From Cubamyces lactineus (lineage: Eukaryota; Basidiomycota; Agaricomycetes; Polyporales; Polyporaceae), in NCBI GenBank assembly GCA_022376465.1, contig JACDTU010000002.1, positions 2,356,001 to 2,420,000 on the forward strand: DNA of 64,000 bases. Direction: 5' to 3'. Below the pieces are notes generated by a model. It did no database searches, was not told where the DNA came from, and worked only from the letters and a program-made list of their open reading frames with translations. Position numbers and translations under genes: made by a program. This document shows positions 44,587 through 55,800 of this stretch, one piece after another (the first letter of the stretch is position 1; every line of letters begins with the position of its first letter).

Positions 44587-45737
44587 TCACTTCGAGGGCT
44601 GGCACTGGCTGTAGTAGGGCGGAGACACCGCGACACAGGTGAAACCCGAGGCACAAACGGTCGGGCCTGTGTATCCTGTTCCTCCACACTAAAGACCGAG
44701 ACTTTCAGTTTCGCGGGAAGCAACTGTAGAGCAATGTTGTTTACCTGTCCATACTAGTGCCACGTTGGTTAGCTAGTGTAATTGCAGTAACGCGAATACA
44801 TAGACTTACAGCAGTCTGTGTGGCACCTGGGACGCTGCTAGTAGTCGACGGAGGAACAGTCGAGGTAGGGGGAGTCACTGGCGTCGTAGTCTGCGTTCCT
44901 CCGCTGACCCACTGGCTATAGGAAGACGAATGCGCCTGACTGAGGTCAACACCGAAGAAGTCGAAGTTGTTGTGCTCCTGGAAGCTCGAGTCAATGTCGG
45001 AGGGGTCTTCAACGCCCGTCTCTGTCGAAGCCACATAAGCCAGAACAGCAGTACCGTCCAGATTCCCTGACCCAAGGGAACCGCCTTGCCACACAGTGCA
45101 GTTCTAGCGGTGACATAGATCAGACACAAACAACGTACAGAACGGTCGTGTACTCACTTGGCAACGGAAGATCGCGTTAATGTGGGTGCTGTTCACCTTT
45201 GACGCGGGAAGGAGAGTGATCTTTGGTCCAGCGTAAGGGTTCGGTAGGACGTAGTCACTGTTGACAAAAGGTCAGTAGAATTTCCAGAGACATTCACCAC
45301 GAATTGACGCACTCCGTCCAGCGAGGCCCCAACATGATGTTACTGTTGTAAGGCCACATGGTGAACAAAAGGCTGTTGGACATCTGTCCTCCCATGCTGA
45401 TGCCGGTCCAGCCATAGCTCACAGGCACGACGAAGTTGACGATGTACTCGTCAGACGCGGGGGTCGAGTCAGGCGGGAGTACGACACCAATGGTCATGTC
45501 CAACGCAGTGTCCTAATCAGCCAGCTCAGTGACAACGTCACAAATGTAGGAGTTTTAGCATACTTTGTATCCCTGGAAGCATATACCACTAGAGGCATCG
45601 CAGTATGATGTGGCGACCTGCGCAGACGCTGGGTATCGAAGAGCGAATGTAAAAGCCTGTAAAATCAAACATCATGCATGGAGCATACCTAAGGTTGCCA
45701 GTGTAAAAGCAAAGACAGACGCGATTTTGTAGGCCAT
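44587..45737 (-). CDS. Secreted AA8 cytochrome with C-terminal CBM1 (carbohydrate-binding cytochrome b562-like)
   Basis: This is a heme b domain of the kind found in cellobiose dehydrogenase (CDH), linked to a cellulose-binding module. It probably acts in extracellular electron transfer on cellulose. The ATG at 45735-45737 gives the signal peptide [20 protein letters not shown], joined across an intron. The heme ligands known from CDH are both present: Met in [13 protein letters not shown] and His in [22 protein letters not shown] supplies the CDH-type disulfide. After FFGVDL and a Thr/Pro linker ([16 protein letters not shown]), the CBM1 is assembled from three exons: QTA, a 9-nt microexon coding YGQ (44745-44753), and [18 protein letters not shown] ending YYSQCQPSK. 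The architecture matches Phanerochaete CBCyt. No flavin domain is attached. Confidence 0.9.
44745..44753 (-). other. 9-nt microexon coding Tyr-Gly-Gln of the CBM1
   Basis: On the minus strand, tatggacag is flanked by a cactag acceptor and a gtaaac donor. Joining ACT GCT, TAT GGA CAG and TGT GGA GGA restores T-A-Y-G-Q-C-G-G, the canonical start of a fungal CBM1. Without the microexon the Y-G-Q of the fold is missing. Confidence 0.75.
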
Positions 45738-46225
45738 TGAGGCTTGTGCGGAATGGTGCGACAGATCGTGAGGTTATGACATGTTGCCTTCAGTGTGCCC
45801 TCATATATGTGGCCGCAAAATCCGTATCCAACATAGGAACAGCTATTTTGGGCTGGTATGTCAGAGCTTCTCCTAAGTACACCCAAGATAGTACCGTAAA
45901 TCAAGCGATGCAAGGGTGAAGAAAACGCAAAGATAGCACACCGAAACCACTTCGGACAAGCCTCGCTGTATACGAGTGGCGCAGGATGTTGGCAGAGGGT
46001 AGTCGAAGACACAAGCGCTGGCTCGCGTACGCGGCCGAAGTTGATCGGCTGCCTTTTTGGGCGAACGGGACTTTGCCGAGGCCCGACGCGCGTTTGTGGC
46101 GGAATTTTTGTCTCGCTCTCTTGTTCCGGCTCTGCTCTCGACTTCCATCCTGCCCACGGGAAAGACCATCTGACGACTACGACCAAGGATCATCGAGACG
46201 TGAGGTCGATCTAAACCTGTTCACA
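45738..46225. promoter_or_regulatory. Divergent region between AA8-CBM1 gene and SNU13
   Basis: 488 bp separate the two ATGs. The sequence catatatg near 45803-45810 lies about 70 bp upstream of the cytochrome ATG and is a plausible TATA element for that inducible gene. Nothing else is recognised. Confidence 0.4.
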
Positions 46226-46789
46226 ATGGCCGATACCGAGGCGAAGACGAAGGCATTCCCCCTTGCCGATGCCCAACTCACCAACTCGGTGCGTTTCTCC
46301 ATGTTTTGTCCATGTTGTTGCTTTTGAGGCTGACGATGATTGGACAGATCCTCGATCTAGTCGAGCGTGCGTCGCAGTTCAAGCAGCTCAAGAAAGGTGC
46401 CAATGAAGGTGTGCCACGACATACACCCTAGCCTTATAGGCCCTCCCTGACCATCCATATGTCCGACCAGCCACGAAGACGCTCAATCGCGGTATCGCGG
46501 AAATTATCATCTTGACTGCCGACACTGAGCCTCTGGAGATTCTGCTTCACCTTCCGCTCCTTTGCGAAGAGAAGGTGAGTTGTCGATTCGATGGGAACGG
46601 CGTGTGTTCCCGCTCATCTCTTTCCCATAGAACGTGCCGTACGTCTTCGTTCCTTCCAAGGCTGCTCTAGGTCGCGCTTGTGGCGTTACCAGGCCCGTCA
46701 TCGCCGCTAGCATTACGACGAACGAGAACAAGGAACTCTCCAGCCAGATTCAGACCATCAAGCACGACATCGACAAGCTCACTTTCTGA
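46226..46789 (+). CDS. SNU13: U4/U6.U5 snRNP and box C/D snoRNP protein SNU13 (L7Ae family)
   Basis: SNU13 (15.5K) binds kink-turns in U4 snRNA and box C/D snoRNAs. The ATG at 46226 gives [20 protein letters not shown], then an intron (gtgcgt) and [20 protein letters not shown]. Another intron leads to [40 protein letters not shown] and [20 protein letters not shown]. The protein ends [10 protein letters not shown] at 46789. The kink-turn contact motif [12 protein letters not shown] is complete. Length is about 127 residues, the family norm. Confidence 0.98.
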
Positions 46790-47046
46790 TTCTCTTTGGC
46801 CGGACACCGCCGCCAAACTCTCCTTAGGGATACGGAGATCGTTCATGTCCGTTGTGTAATACAGCCCACGATGGATTGATGATGCATCCCAACTAGACTG
46901 TCGTCTTTGCGCAGCGCAAATGGGTTGAGACAGCCCAGTATCAACTCAGTAATATACAGGAACCCGCTGAATATGTATATGAACACAGTCTTGTACCGTA
47001 AGTATAACCCGACAACAGAGTGAAATAAGCAAGGAATTATGAAAGA

Positions 47047-47907
47047 TCACTTGGGGATATTCTCGCGTGCCTGTTGTCGGATGCGGCGTCTTCGTGCGCG
47101 CTATCAGTGCCTAGCAAGAGTCCAAACGTATACTTCACTTACTCGTATGCCACCTTATCGTTCCTGAAAATACGGTGGTAAGAAATTCTTTCGCAAGTTA
47201 ATCAACGTCCTCCTGCTTACTTGAACATTGTGTACGCATCACTTTGTGCAGGGTCATTGATGTTGGGGTCATTCAGCAAATCTTGGATGCCGAGCAGAAC
47301 CTAGAAAATTGTGAACGCATGCATCGCACTGAAAGGCGCGGGACGGACCTGCTTGATAGTAATCGCGGGTTTCCATGACTTCTCCTCGTCCAGGATAGAG
47401 AGACACACCGTTCCGGAGGGATACACGTTCGGATGGAACAAAGGCGGTGTGAACTTGCCTACGTCCGAATGCTCATCAACATCTTCTGTCTCCGAGCGGC
47501 GTGGCAGGCACTCACATTTGGGAGGTTTGGAGGGGTAGTCTAAAAACTACTTGAGTTCCGTGGATCTATAAGGACGAGCTGGACACGGCGCGTACCTTCC
47601 GGGAATATCATCATGAGCTTGTACACACCTCCTTCCCATGGTGTCTGAGGCCCATGCGTTCAGTAACCCACGCCAAGAATACTCAAACGTCCATTGAGAC
47701 ACCTACCCCTGCTTTCCCGGGGATTCCGACCTCCCACTCCAGGAGGTTCATGGACCCGTCGGGAGCTTTGGTGGGTTTGGCATAGAATCCCTGTGCAGTC
47801 TTGGTTCAGATGGGCCATGCGCGGGACTTGGAGACGCGTACAAATGGATGATCCTTGCGCCATTGCTTGCGTTCCTCGGCAAGACGTGCTCTGCAGATAC
47901 CAGACAT
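47047..47907 (-). CDS. UBC9: SUMO-conjugating enzyme E2 UBC9
   Basis: UBC9 carries SUMO from the E1 to substrate lysines. The ATG at 47905-47907 opens [20 protein letters not shown], the UBC9 N-terminal helix that binds SUMO and E1. An intron (gtacgc) leads to [20 protein letters not shown] and VGIPGKAG. The active-site region is [20 protein letters not shown] near 47385-47430, with the HPN motif and catalytic Cys. It continues KPAITIKQ and ends [13 protein letters not shown] at 47047-47049. About six short introns are inferred. The residues after the HPN are UBC9-like (YPSGTVCLS), which separates it from ubiquitin E2s. Confidence 0.95.
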
Positions 47908-48695
47908 GACGGTAAAAGTACAAGACGCGGTGAGGTACAGCGGTGGCGGGAAGGCGGGGACGCGCGCGTCGGCGGTTGCCGAGCGAGACTCTATCCTGTA
48001 TTATGTCAGCATGAGCCTCGGATACAATCGCTGCGAAAGCCCAACAGGTTAGAGCAGCGACATGCGTCACCCAGCGATTTATCTTATGCTCCCGACGGGC
48101 CGCGCTAGTTCGCCCGACATTTCTGCCGCTAAGCAGACACCATCGAGTTTCTCAAGCCTTGCCTGCAACAGCATGGTAAACGGCGGAACAGCCTAGTGTA
48201 GGAAGGGAAGCCTTATTAGTCCTGGTCGAGGTCAGGCGAACGGTCGCGTCGTGCAACCGACCGCGCTCGCATTGCAATCAACGGATGACTGATAATCCTA
48301 CTCCGCAGTAATTGCTTTGGCACAACAAGGCTGTGTCTCCTCGAGGCTCTCGACCGAAGAGTAGTTTCTTCGGTCCTTATCGCCACCCTATTCGCGCCAG
48401 ATTCTTCGCAGATCGCTCAGAAACGACTGCATGCGGTCAAACCCAATCGCACTCCCATGAACGGTGAGTAGCTTCTCCCATTGACAATGCTGCCCTCGTC
48501 TCACCATGACGTTATCACTCACGATTTCTCGCTCTTTTGCTGGCAGGCACTGACAGGCCACGGAGGTCCACTCTGCGGGCGCCCACCAGAGATGGATGTG
48601 TGCATATATACTCCTCATCCACTGAAAGTTCCCCACCGAACTGCTCGGTATAACCCCTGGCCTATAACTTTTCTGTGACTGCTGCTGAACGCTAC
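47908..48695. other. Divergent intergenic region between UBC9 and the methyltransferase
   Basis: About 790 bp with no supported gene; it should contain both promoters. Confidence 0.35.
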
Positions 48696-50275
48696 ATGGA
48701 TTCCAACCAGGACGACATTCCAGAGAGCAGTTCCGACGGGCGCAGCGGGAGCCCTGCGCCCTCGCTTTACTCCTTCTCCTCGTCGGTTGATGGTCAATTG
48801 ATGGTGTGTATTGCGTCTGGGTTCACACGCCGACGTTGACAGTCGGCCAGCTCAGACAAGTCTATGGTCGGATTCTGAATAATGCGAATGATGTATGTGA
48901 GCCCTTGACAGAGTCCAACGGATTGCTGATGATGGCATATAGACCTACTTTCTCCCCGCGGTGAGCTTCGTCAGACCTACTCATTGAGCCAAGATAGCGG
49001 CTCTGACGGTCACCGGGGCTGGTTTAGGATACGGAGGAGCATAGAAGGCTCGACTTACAGCATCAGGTTATCACGCTAGCCCTCGGCGGTCTTTATCCAG
49101 CGCCAGACTTGGTCAGACGGGCCCTCCGACCAAGGTCGGGAAAAGCTCCCGCAGTTCTAGACGTAGGCACCGGGAGCGGAAGCTGGTTAGTAGAATGGCG
49201 TTTGAACGCAATCTCCTAAACGCCTACCATCTATCCAGGGCGATCGATATGGCCAAGCAATTTCCTCATTGTACCGTTGTAGGCGTTGATTTGGTTCCCC
49301 CAAGGGTCGATGGGTTCGTGATAATCTCTCCGCTTTGACTACGTAATCAGGATGGCTCACCATCTTCTCATAGTGATCTACCGCCCAATTGCCGGTGGGT
49401 TGACAAGCATCCATTCTTCCATTTTGCATCGTGTAATTGAGTGACGCCTCGCGTATGCGCGTAGATTCGAGATAGACGACGTGAGCTCGAGTCTGACTTC
49501 TCTCAGCCGCACTACAGCTCAATTTCGTCCGTAGGCAAACCTGGGATTCAGCCACTACAGAGAATCCTTTGACCTCATCCATGCTCGGTCAATCTCGTCA
49601 GGGGTGAGCATAGCGAGTCTCAGCATTTCTTGGCGACTATTGACTGTTGATTTATAGATTCGTGACTATCCTCAGTTCTTGGATGAGCTCGCGCAGGCCC
49701 TGCGCCGAGATGGAGTTGTCATCGTGGGTGACGGAGACATGCAACTGTTTGATGAGTGGCAGCAACCACTAGCCTATGCGGAGGAAGGTACTCCTGGTTT
49801 TTCCTGGACGCATCGCATGTTCTTTGCCGCCTACAACGCGATGAAGAACCGCGGTGGGAGTATCGACTCCCCTTCCATGTGCCCCACGTGGCTCAGAGCC
49901 AATGATGCCTACACTGACGTTGGGTGGCACAAGGTCTTTATCCCCATCGGTCCTTGGCGCCAAAGTACGTGTCCGTGACTAGCAGCCTCGTTTTCCTGAC
50001 AAGTAGCGTGCCAGACTCCAACCCTCGAGAGCGGCTGATAGCCGAAATGCTGCGCGAGGATTGCCTTCGGTATATCGCGGGATTGACACCGCTCCTTCTA
50101 AGGTATGCTACTGGAATTTACTGGCGATATTCCAGCGCTTACCTGCGGCACTGTCAGCGAGGGATACCTGCCAGAAAGCGTGGAGATGATGCAGCGCGAA
50201 GCTTCTGCAGAACTGCGTGAACTGCGGGCTCGAATCTACAGCCGCTGGACTTTCGCCTGGGCGGTGAAGAAGTGA
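48696..50275 (+). CDS. SAM-dependent methyltransferase (LaeA-like class I)
   Basis: This is a class I methyltransferase of a type abundant in basidiomycetes; the substrate is unknown. The ATG at 48696 starts MDSNQDDIPESSSDGRSGSP. Small exons assemble LRQVYGRILNNANDTYFLPA, DTEEHRRLDLQHQVITLALG and GLYPAPDLVRRAL. Motif I is VLDVGTGSGSWAIDMAKQFP (near 49155-49260, split by an intron), followed by VVGVDLVPP. After two introns come RFEIDDANLGFSHYRESFDL and IHARSISSG. Then come DYPQFLDELAQALRRDGVVI and VGDGDMQLFDEW, plus a long lid region (GFSWTHRMFFAAYNAMKNRG). The last exon reads SEGYLPESVEMMQREASAEL and stops at 50273-50275 after FAWAVKK. About nine introns are needed, but the coding content is intact. 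LaeA itself is a global regulator; similarity here is at fold level only. Confidence 0.82.
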
Positions 50276-51241
50276 CCAATGGGAGGCCCTCAGTAGACCG
50301 CTGCTCCCCCGGTGACCAGCTATTGGTGCGCTGGGTCGTTCTTTGAAGTTTCCGATCGGTGTAATCGTTGTGAAATTGTAGACCTGTTCTGGCATCGCGG
50401 CTTCTTCTCTGTCTCATTTTCCGGTCTACAGCATATGGCGGCCCGCGACTGTGGGGAATTTGAGGATCATACTTGGCGTGTACAGTACGTGTACGTTCTC
50501 GAGCACATATAGAGCGATACGAGCATCGAGCAAATCTGACCGTTGCGCGGCGGCAAGTTGCAACTATCTCACCTGCCCGGCTTCAATCCCGGCCGAAACC
50601 TTGCCCGAGGATGTCGCTCAGCATAATCGTGCAGGGCGTTTCTCGCACAGGGTAAGCATGCCGTAAAGACAGGGCCGTCGGTTGTAGGTTCAGTTGAAGC
50701 TCGAGGGCGTCTTAGGTTGCGGCTTTTTCTAGGTTATGCCAGGTACAGGCTGTCACCGCAGCATTGACTTACGCAATATCAGAAGCTTCTCATCTTGGGC
50801 TAGGCCACCGGGCACTGTGTACTGCTGGTAACGACGATACTTCCGCCGGCATACGTGGAATACTAATTAGCGACAATACTCACGATGCAAATCGCACGCG
50901 CATGTGCACAGTTATTGTCATCGCGTACCTGGCGGGCCCTCTGACCCTACTCGACTTTTTGCGCCGACACGGAGTAGCTTTCGATGTGCCAAAAGAGCGA
51001 TTCTGATGCTGCAGCTCTATAGTGTAATATTAAGACCATGCCTAGACAACATGCACACCAGCATTTGTCCACAGCTAAGCCTTGCCAGGCAGCTGCGAAC
51101 TACATAGCTACTTCGTTGGCGAAGTTGCCAGTGTGCTCGGCCATATTAGCGCTCAACGCGTCGCGGTAAAGCACGTGAGCGGCGTCGTACGTAGGTGCTG
51201 AATTGGCGCCCATAGAGCGTACGCGTACTACCACAACCACC
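50276..51241. other. Intergenic upstream of PRE2
   Basis: Nearly 1 kb without a supported gene. Short frames on both strands lack motifs. No proteasome-type PACE element (GGTGGCAAA) was seen. Confidence 0.35.
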
Positions 51242-52509
51242 ATGAACTCCTTCCTCACCCGTTATTCTTCAACGTCCCCGGAAGCAGAGATAAGAAAGGC
51301 GAAGGAACTTTACGGCGAAGATGAAGATGTGTCGGAAATGATGTGGGGATCCACAGCTGGTTTCGGCAACTTGGCGAAGGGCGTACCTTCATTCAAGATT
51401 CCTGCCGTGTCGGATGTGAGCAATCATCATAGTATGAGCGCGTCGGAAAGTACTGACCCAATCTGTTCTGGTTGCTATGATATTGCATGCAGCCAACTGC
51501 CTTCCTCCGGATGCATACAGACGACCATGCAGACCCTTCGTGCAGGATCAAGATCAAGCACGGTACTACTACCTTGGCGTTCAGATACCAAGGCGGTGTT
51601 ATCGTGGCTGTCGATTCTCGAGCAACTGCAGGAAGCTACGTTGGTATGAGACCTACTTGGCTAACAGCCATGCGCCTCTAACATCTTGCAGCATCGGGGA
51701 CGGTGAAGAAGGTCATCGAAATTAACCCTTACCTACTCGGTACCATGGCGGGTGGCGCAGGTGCGTTCTTTCCCTCCTGGTATCGGTTATCGATTCTCAC
51801 ATGCTGCATATAGCGGACTGCCAATACTGGGAGACCTACCTTGGCATCCAATGTAGACTGCACGAACTTCGCAACCGCGAGCGGATCTCGGTTGCAGCTG
51901 CTAGCAAGTATCTGAGCAATCTAGTGTATAGTTACAAGGGTATGGGTCTTAGTATGGTGCGCTTCATGAATCTCTTGCCCCCAGTTCTTGTGCTGACACA
52001 CCCTCAGGGTACCATGATCTGTGGATGGGACAAGACCGTATGTGCACTCAAAACACTAGTTTGGGAATTAAACTGAATTCTCACTCAGGGCCCCGCCATC
52101 TTCTACGTTGACTCTGATGGGACGCGTCTCAAGGGCGATCTCTTTTCCGTTGGTTCCGGTAGCACATTCGCATACGGTGTGCTCGACCAGGGCTACCGGT
52201 GGGACTTGACCGATGAGGAAGCGCAAGAACTCGGTAGGCGCAGTATCTATGCTGCCGGCCACCGGGATGCCTTCTCTGGTAACACTGTCAATCTCTACCA
52301 TGTCCAGCAGGACGGGTGGAAGTTCATCGGTGCGTGGACTGGTCAGATTACGGAGCGCCGTTTATTGATCCTTGTTGTCGTCCATAGGCAACTACGACGT
52401 CTCAGAGTTGCATTACAACGGGCCTGGAAATGTTCCGGGCGCGCCTGGGGGTGGTTACGGGTACGACGTTCGCGTCGCTGGACGTACGTCTGCAAATGCG
52501 CCCGCGTAG
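51242..52509 (+). CDS. PRE2: 20S proteasome subunit beta type-5 (chymotrypsin-like), PRE2
   Basis: This is the catalytic beta5 subunit of the 20S proteasome. It is made as a precursor and cleaved autocatalytically to expose an N-terminal threonine. The ATG at 51242 starts [20 protein letters not shown] and a propeptide of about 70-80 residues. Cleavage is expected in [13 protein letters not shown], just before the first Thr. The core continues [20 protein letters not shown] with the active-site Asp, and [20 protein letters not shown] with the conserved Lys. Then come [40 protein letters not shown] and [20 protein letters not shown]. After the last intron it reads [13 protein letters not shown] and ends TSANAPA at 52509. 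Five or six short introns are present. All catalytic residues are intact. Confidence 0.96.
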
Positions 52510-52850
52510 ACTGTGTTAGGTTGTCGTGTACAGTAGTATATGTTGCAACAGATCCTGGACTTTCATTGCGTCGGGTGGGGTGAACATGATGGCGTGGTTG
52601 TATGCTCGCTAAGATCAACAATGATCATGAACCAGACCCGTATATGAGAGGAGAGTTTGTCCAAGACGCCGATGCATGTGGTTGGAGATCGGCAGTTGCG
52701 AGATCTAGCAGATCTGATGTCATTCCAGGCTGGCTGAGGCTTGCCGCCCAAGTCTCTCTCCCTCCGCTCTCTTCTTGCTCTCGTGCTCTCCTCCCTTTCC
52801 CCATCTCCTCCTCACATGCCCCCCTCTCGTTCGAGAATATTTGGGAGGTC
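52510..52850. other. Intergenic between PRE2 and SAC phosphatase
   Basis: About 340 bp. The last 120 bp before the next ATG are C/T-rich (ctctctccctccgctctcttcttgc and onward), typical of a fungal core promoter or 5' UTR. Confidence 0.4.
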
Positions 52851-55800
52851 ATGAAACGCCTGTTTTCCAAGACGTTTAAGGCCACGGCGCCGGCCGCAAA
52901 GCCCTCTCAGCCAGTCGCTGCGATTCCGGCAGCTACGAACCCTCCACTGCACCATACTGGTCTTCCGCTTAAGGACACGCTGCCTCCCATACCACACCCG
53001 TGCCCACACGAGTATATATCCATTCTTGCGACTAGGGAGGGTTTGCTTCTTCGGCCTCGACATGCTGGTCGTGCGGAGGAGCTCTCAGAATCAGAAGTCA
53101 AGGTTGAGTGGGGCAAAGGAGGGAAGATTGAAACGCTGTCGCCAGATGCACTAGAGGCCAATTGGGATGAAAGTATCATAGTCTATGGCATAGTCGGCTT
53201 TCTGGAGCTGTACTCTGGTAACTCCGAATCACGTCTCTATTGAATAATTCAGCTGAATCAATACCCGTAGCCTCCTACCTCTTGGTCATTACATCAAGGA
53301 CTGAAGTGGGCAACTGTATGCATTGGGCTGCTACGATGACCCCGCAGCTTCGTGCTTACGGCACTTTGTGCAGTCCTTGATCCCAGGCATTCCGTGTACA
53401 GTGTCAAAGGCGTAACTGCCATTCCAATGGAAGAAGACCGCGCGCGGACAGTGCTAACTGCTCTCGCATCACGTAATCAGGTCGACCGGCGGACGTCCTT
53501 GCTACCCACCGAGCCAGTACATCAGGGGCACACTGGTGAACTCAGCGCTGCAGATTCTATAGACGAAACGCACGACGACAATAACAAGACCGCTCGCGTG
53601 AAGTTCGCGGAGGAAGACCAAATCAAGGTCGTCTCCCCACTTCCCGACAAGACATTCGATATCTCAGACGACACGAGCCCTCCTTCGCCATCTTCTACCG
53701 TATCCACGCCGTCTTCTGTTACATCGACGAATGCAGATACGGTAGTTAAAGCTCTCGCGGAACGACTATCGTTCTGGACACGGCTTCCAAAGAAGAACAC
53801 CGGGCAGTCGCAGCCCACGTCCATAGACCACTCATTGGTGGAACAGTCGGACCAAGGTGTCAATGACCCGCTGGACCTTGACTCGATCGTCAAAGACGGT
53901 TCGAAGGATCCTGAAGAGGTCCTTGAGACTATCGTGGCTTCAGCTGCACCACCACCACAGACCATAGAAGAGAAGCATACCGAACTTGAGAACAAGATAA
54001 TCAGAGAATGCATCAGGGAATTTACGAGGGGTGGAATGTACTTCGCGTACACCTTCGGTAGGTGTTGTTTCATAGTGCAGATCACGGATCTACATGCAGA
54101 GAGCAGATATCACACGATCGCTACAACACAAGCACGAGCTTATCGAGAAGGCTAAGTCTCAAAACGCATTGCTGGAGTCACTCAACGCCCTCGATGACTC
54201 CAAGCGTCTGAGTCCTGTAAGCGACACAGTGGATGTGCTTGCTGAGCCATCTGCGGCACTTCCGTTATGGCGTCGAGTGGATCGCCGGTTCTGGTGGAAC
54301 GAGTGGCTTTCGAAGCCGCTCGTCGATCAAGGGGTAATCAGAGCTCGCCTATCCAAATCGTGCTGTGTCATTCTGACCGTGTCAGGATCCACAGCTTCAT
54401 CCATATGTCTTGCCAATCATGCAAGGCTTCTTCCAGATATCCTCATTCGACATCCCTCGAGAACCGGTTGCTTCTGAAGAGGGCGACCGCGTATCAGTCG
54501 AATATATCATCATCTCTCGTCGTTCTAGAGACCGCGCTGGTTTGCGTTATCAGCGAAGGGGTATCGACGATGATGCCAATGTCGCCAATTTCGTTGAGAC
54601 AGAAACCGTCATGCGGGTTGAGGTAAGTGCAAAATTGTACCTCAAGGTACTTGTGCTGTTGGCCTTACACGTGGGTAGCGAGAGGGAATCCAGAACGTCT
54701 TCAGTCACGTACAGATTCGAGGCTCTAGTGAGTGCGAATTGTCGAATATCGGTTTCCAATTTCAACGTAGTGTCACAGTTCCTTTGTTTTGGAATCAGCA
54801 GGGAATGGCCCTCAAGCCTGCTCCGCAGCTCAATCCCGAGAGGACACACGATCAGAACCTGCACGCCATACAGCAGCACTTGAACAAGACTACTGCAGTG
54901 TATGGTCCCTTAGTGCGTAGTCCCTCCGACTGTCCCTGAAGATCAATGTTAAGACGGCCTAAAGACGATCGTGAACCTCGCCGAGCAACACGGCAAAGAG
55001 GGGCAAGTTACTAACGCATATGGGCAGTACGTGAAGGAGCTTGACCCGAAGGACGTGAAGTATGCGCCACTCGTATGTTATGGAGCGCCCCGGAACTGAC
55101 AGCAGTGCAGATACGTCGCGTACGACTTCCATGCGGAAACCAAAGGCATGAAGTGAGGTTCCCGCACCTCCAATACCGGCCGGCGTTGCTAACATGCATA
55201 CAGATACGAGAACATCTCGAAACTCATCGAAGAATTGGAACGTACTTTTGAGAGTCAAGGGTCAGTATGATCCGGTCGATCCGTTTGGAGTTTAGCTTCT
55301 AATCGCAATTGCAGATACTTTTGGATCTCAAACAATCGCATCATGTCCAAACAGAAGGGAGTATTCCGTGTAAACTGCATTGATGGATTAGATCGTACCA
55401 ACGTTGTCGAGGTGAGTGGGCCATCTACCACATGTTGCGCAGGACACAATCATTGATCAGGCCTGTAGTCGGCGTTTGCGCGCCATGTGCTCAATAGGCA
55501 GCTTGGCGCCGTCGCGTTGCTCAACCAGGAAGAGCGTCGAACGGAAATGGACGTCGTATTCAATGATGGTGCGTGAGGTTTCTATCCATCAATAGTGGTG
55601 CTCAATAGTGGTGCTGATGTGGTTGGTTGCGTCCACAGTGTGGGCGAATAACGGCGACGCTATCAGTCGGGCGTAGTATGTGTCATCATGAGCAAATTTC
55701 GCGGATCCTTCTGACTTCGCTTGCAGCGCTGGAACCTCAGCTCTCAAGGTCCGCGCCACATCTTCAATTTAGCTGCCGATTTACTCACTTAAGCTTCTGC

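Noticed and set aside
49187..49582. Minus-strand frame of 131 codons
   Set aside because: It lies over the methyltransferase, whose plus-strand exons (RFEIDD, ANLGFSHYRESFDL) account for the coding signal.
48696..50275. Methyltransferase as a pseudogene
   Set aside because: The plus-strand frame looks broken at first, but donors and acceptors at each break restore the class I fold without stops.
50764..51006. Possible small gene upstream of PRE2
   Set aside because: The 80-codon frame has no ATG start and no conserved features.
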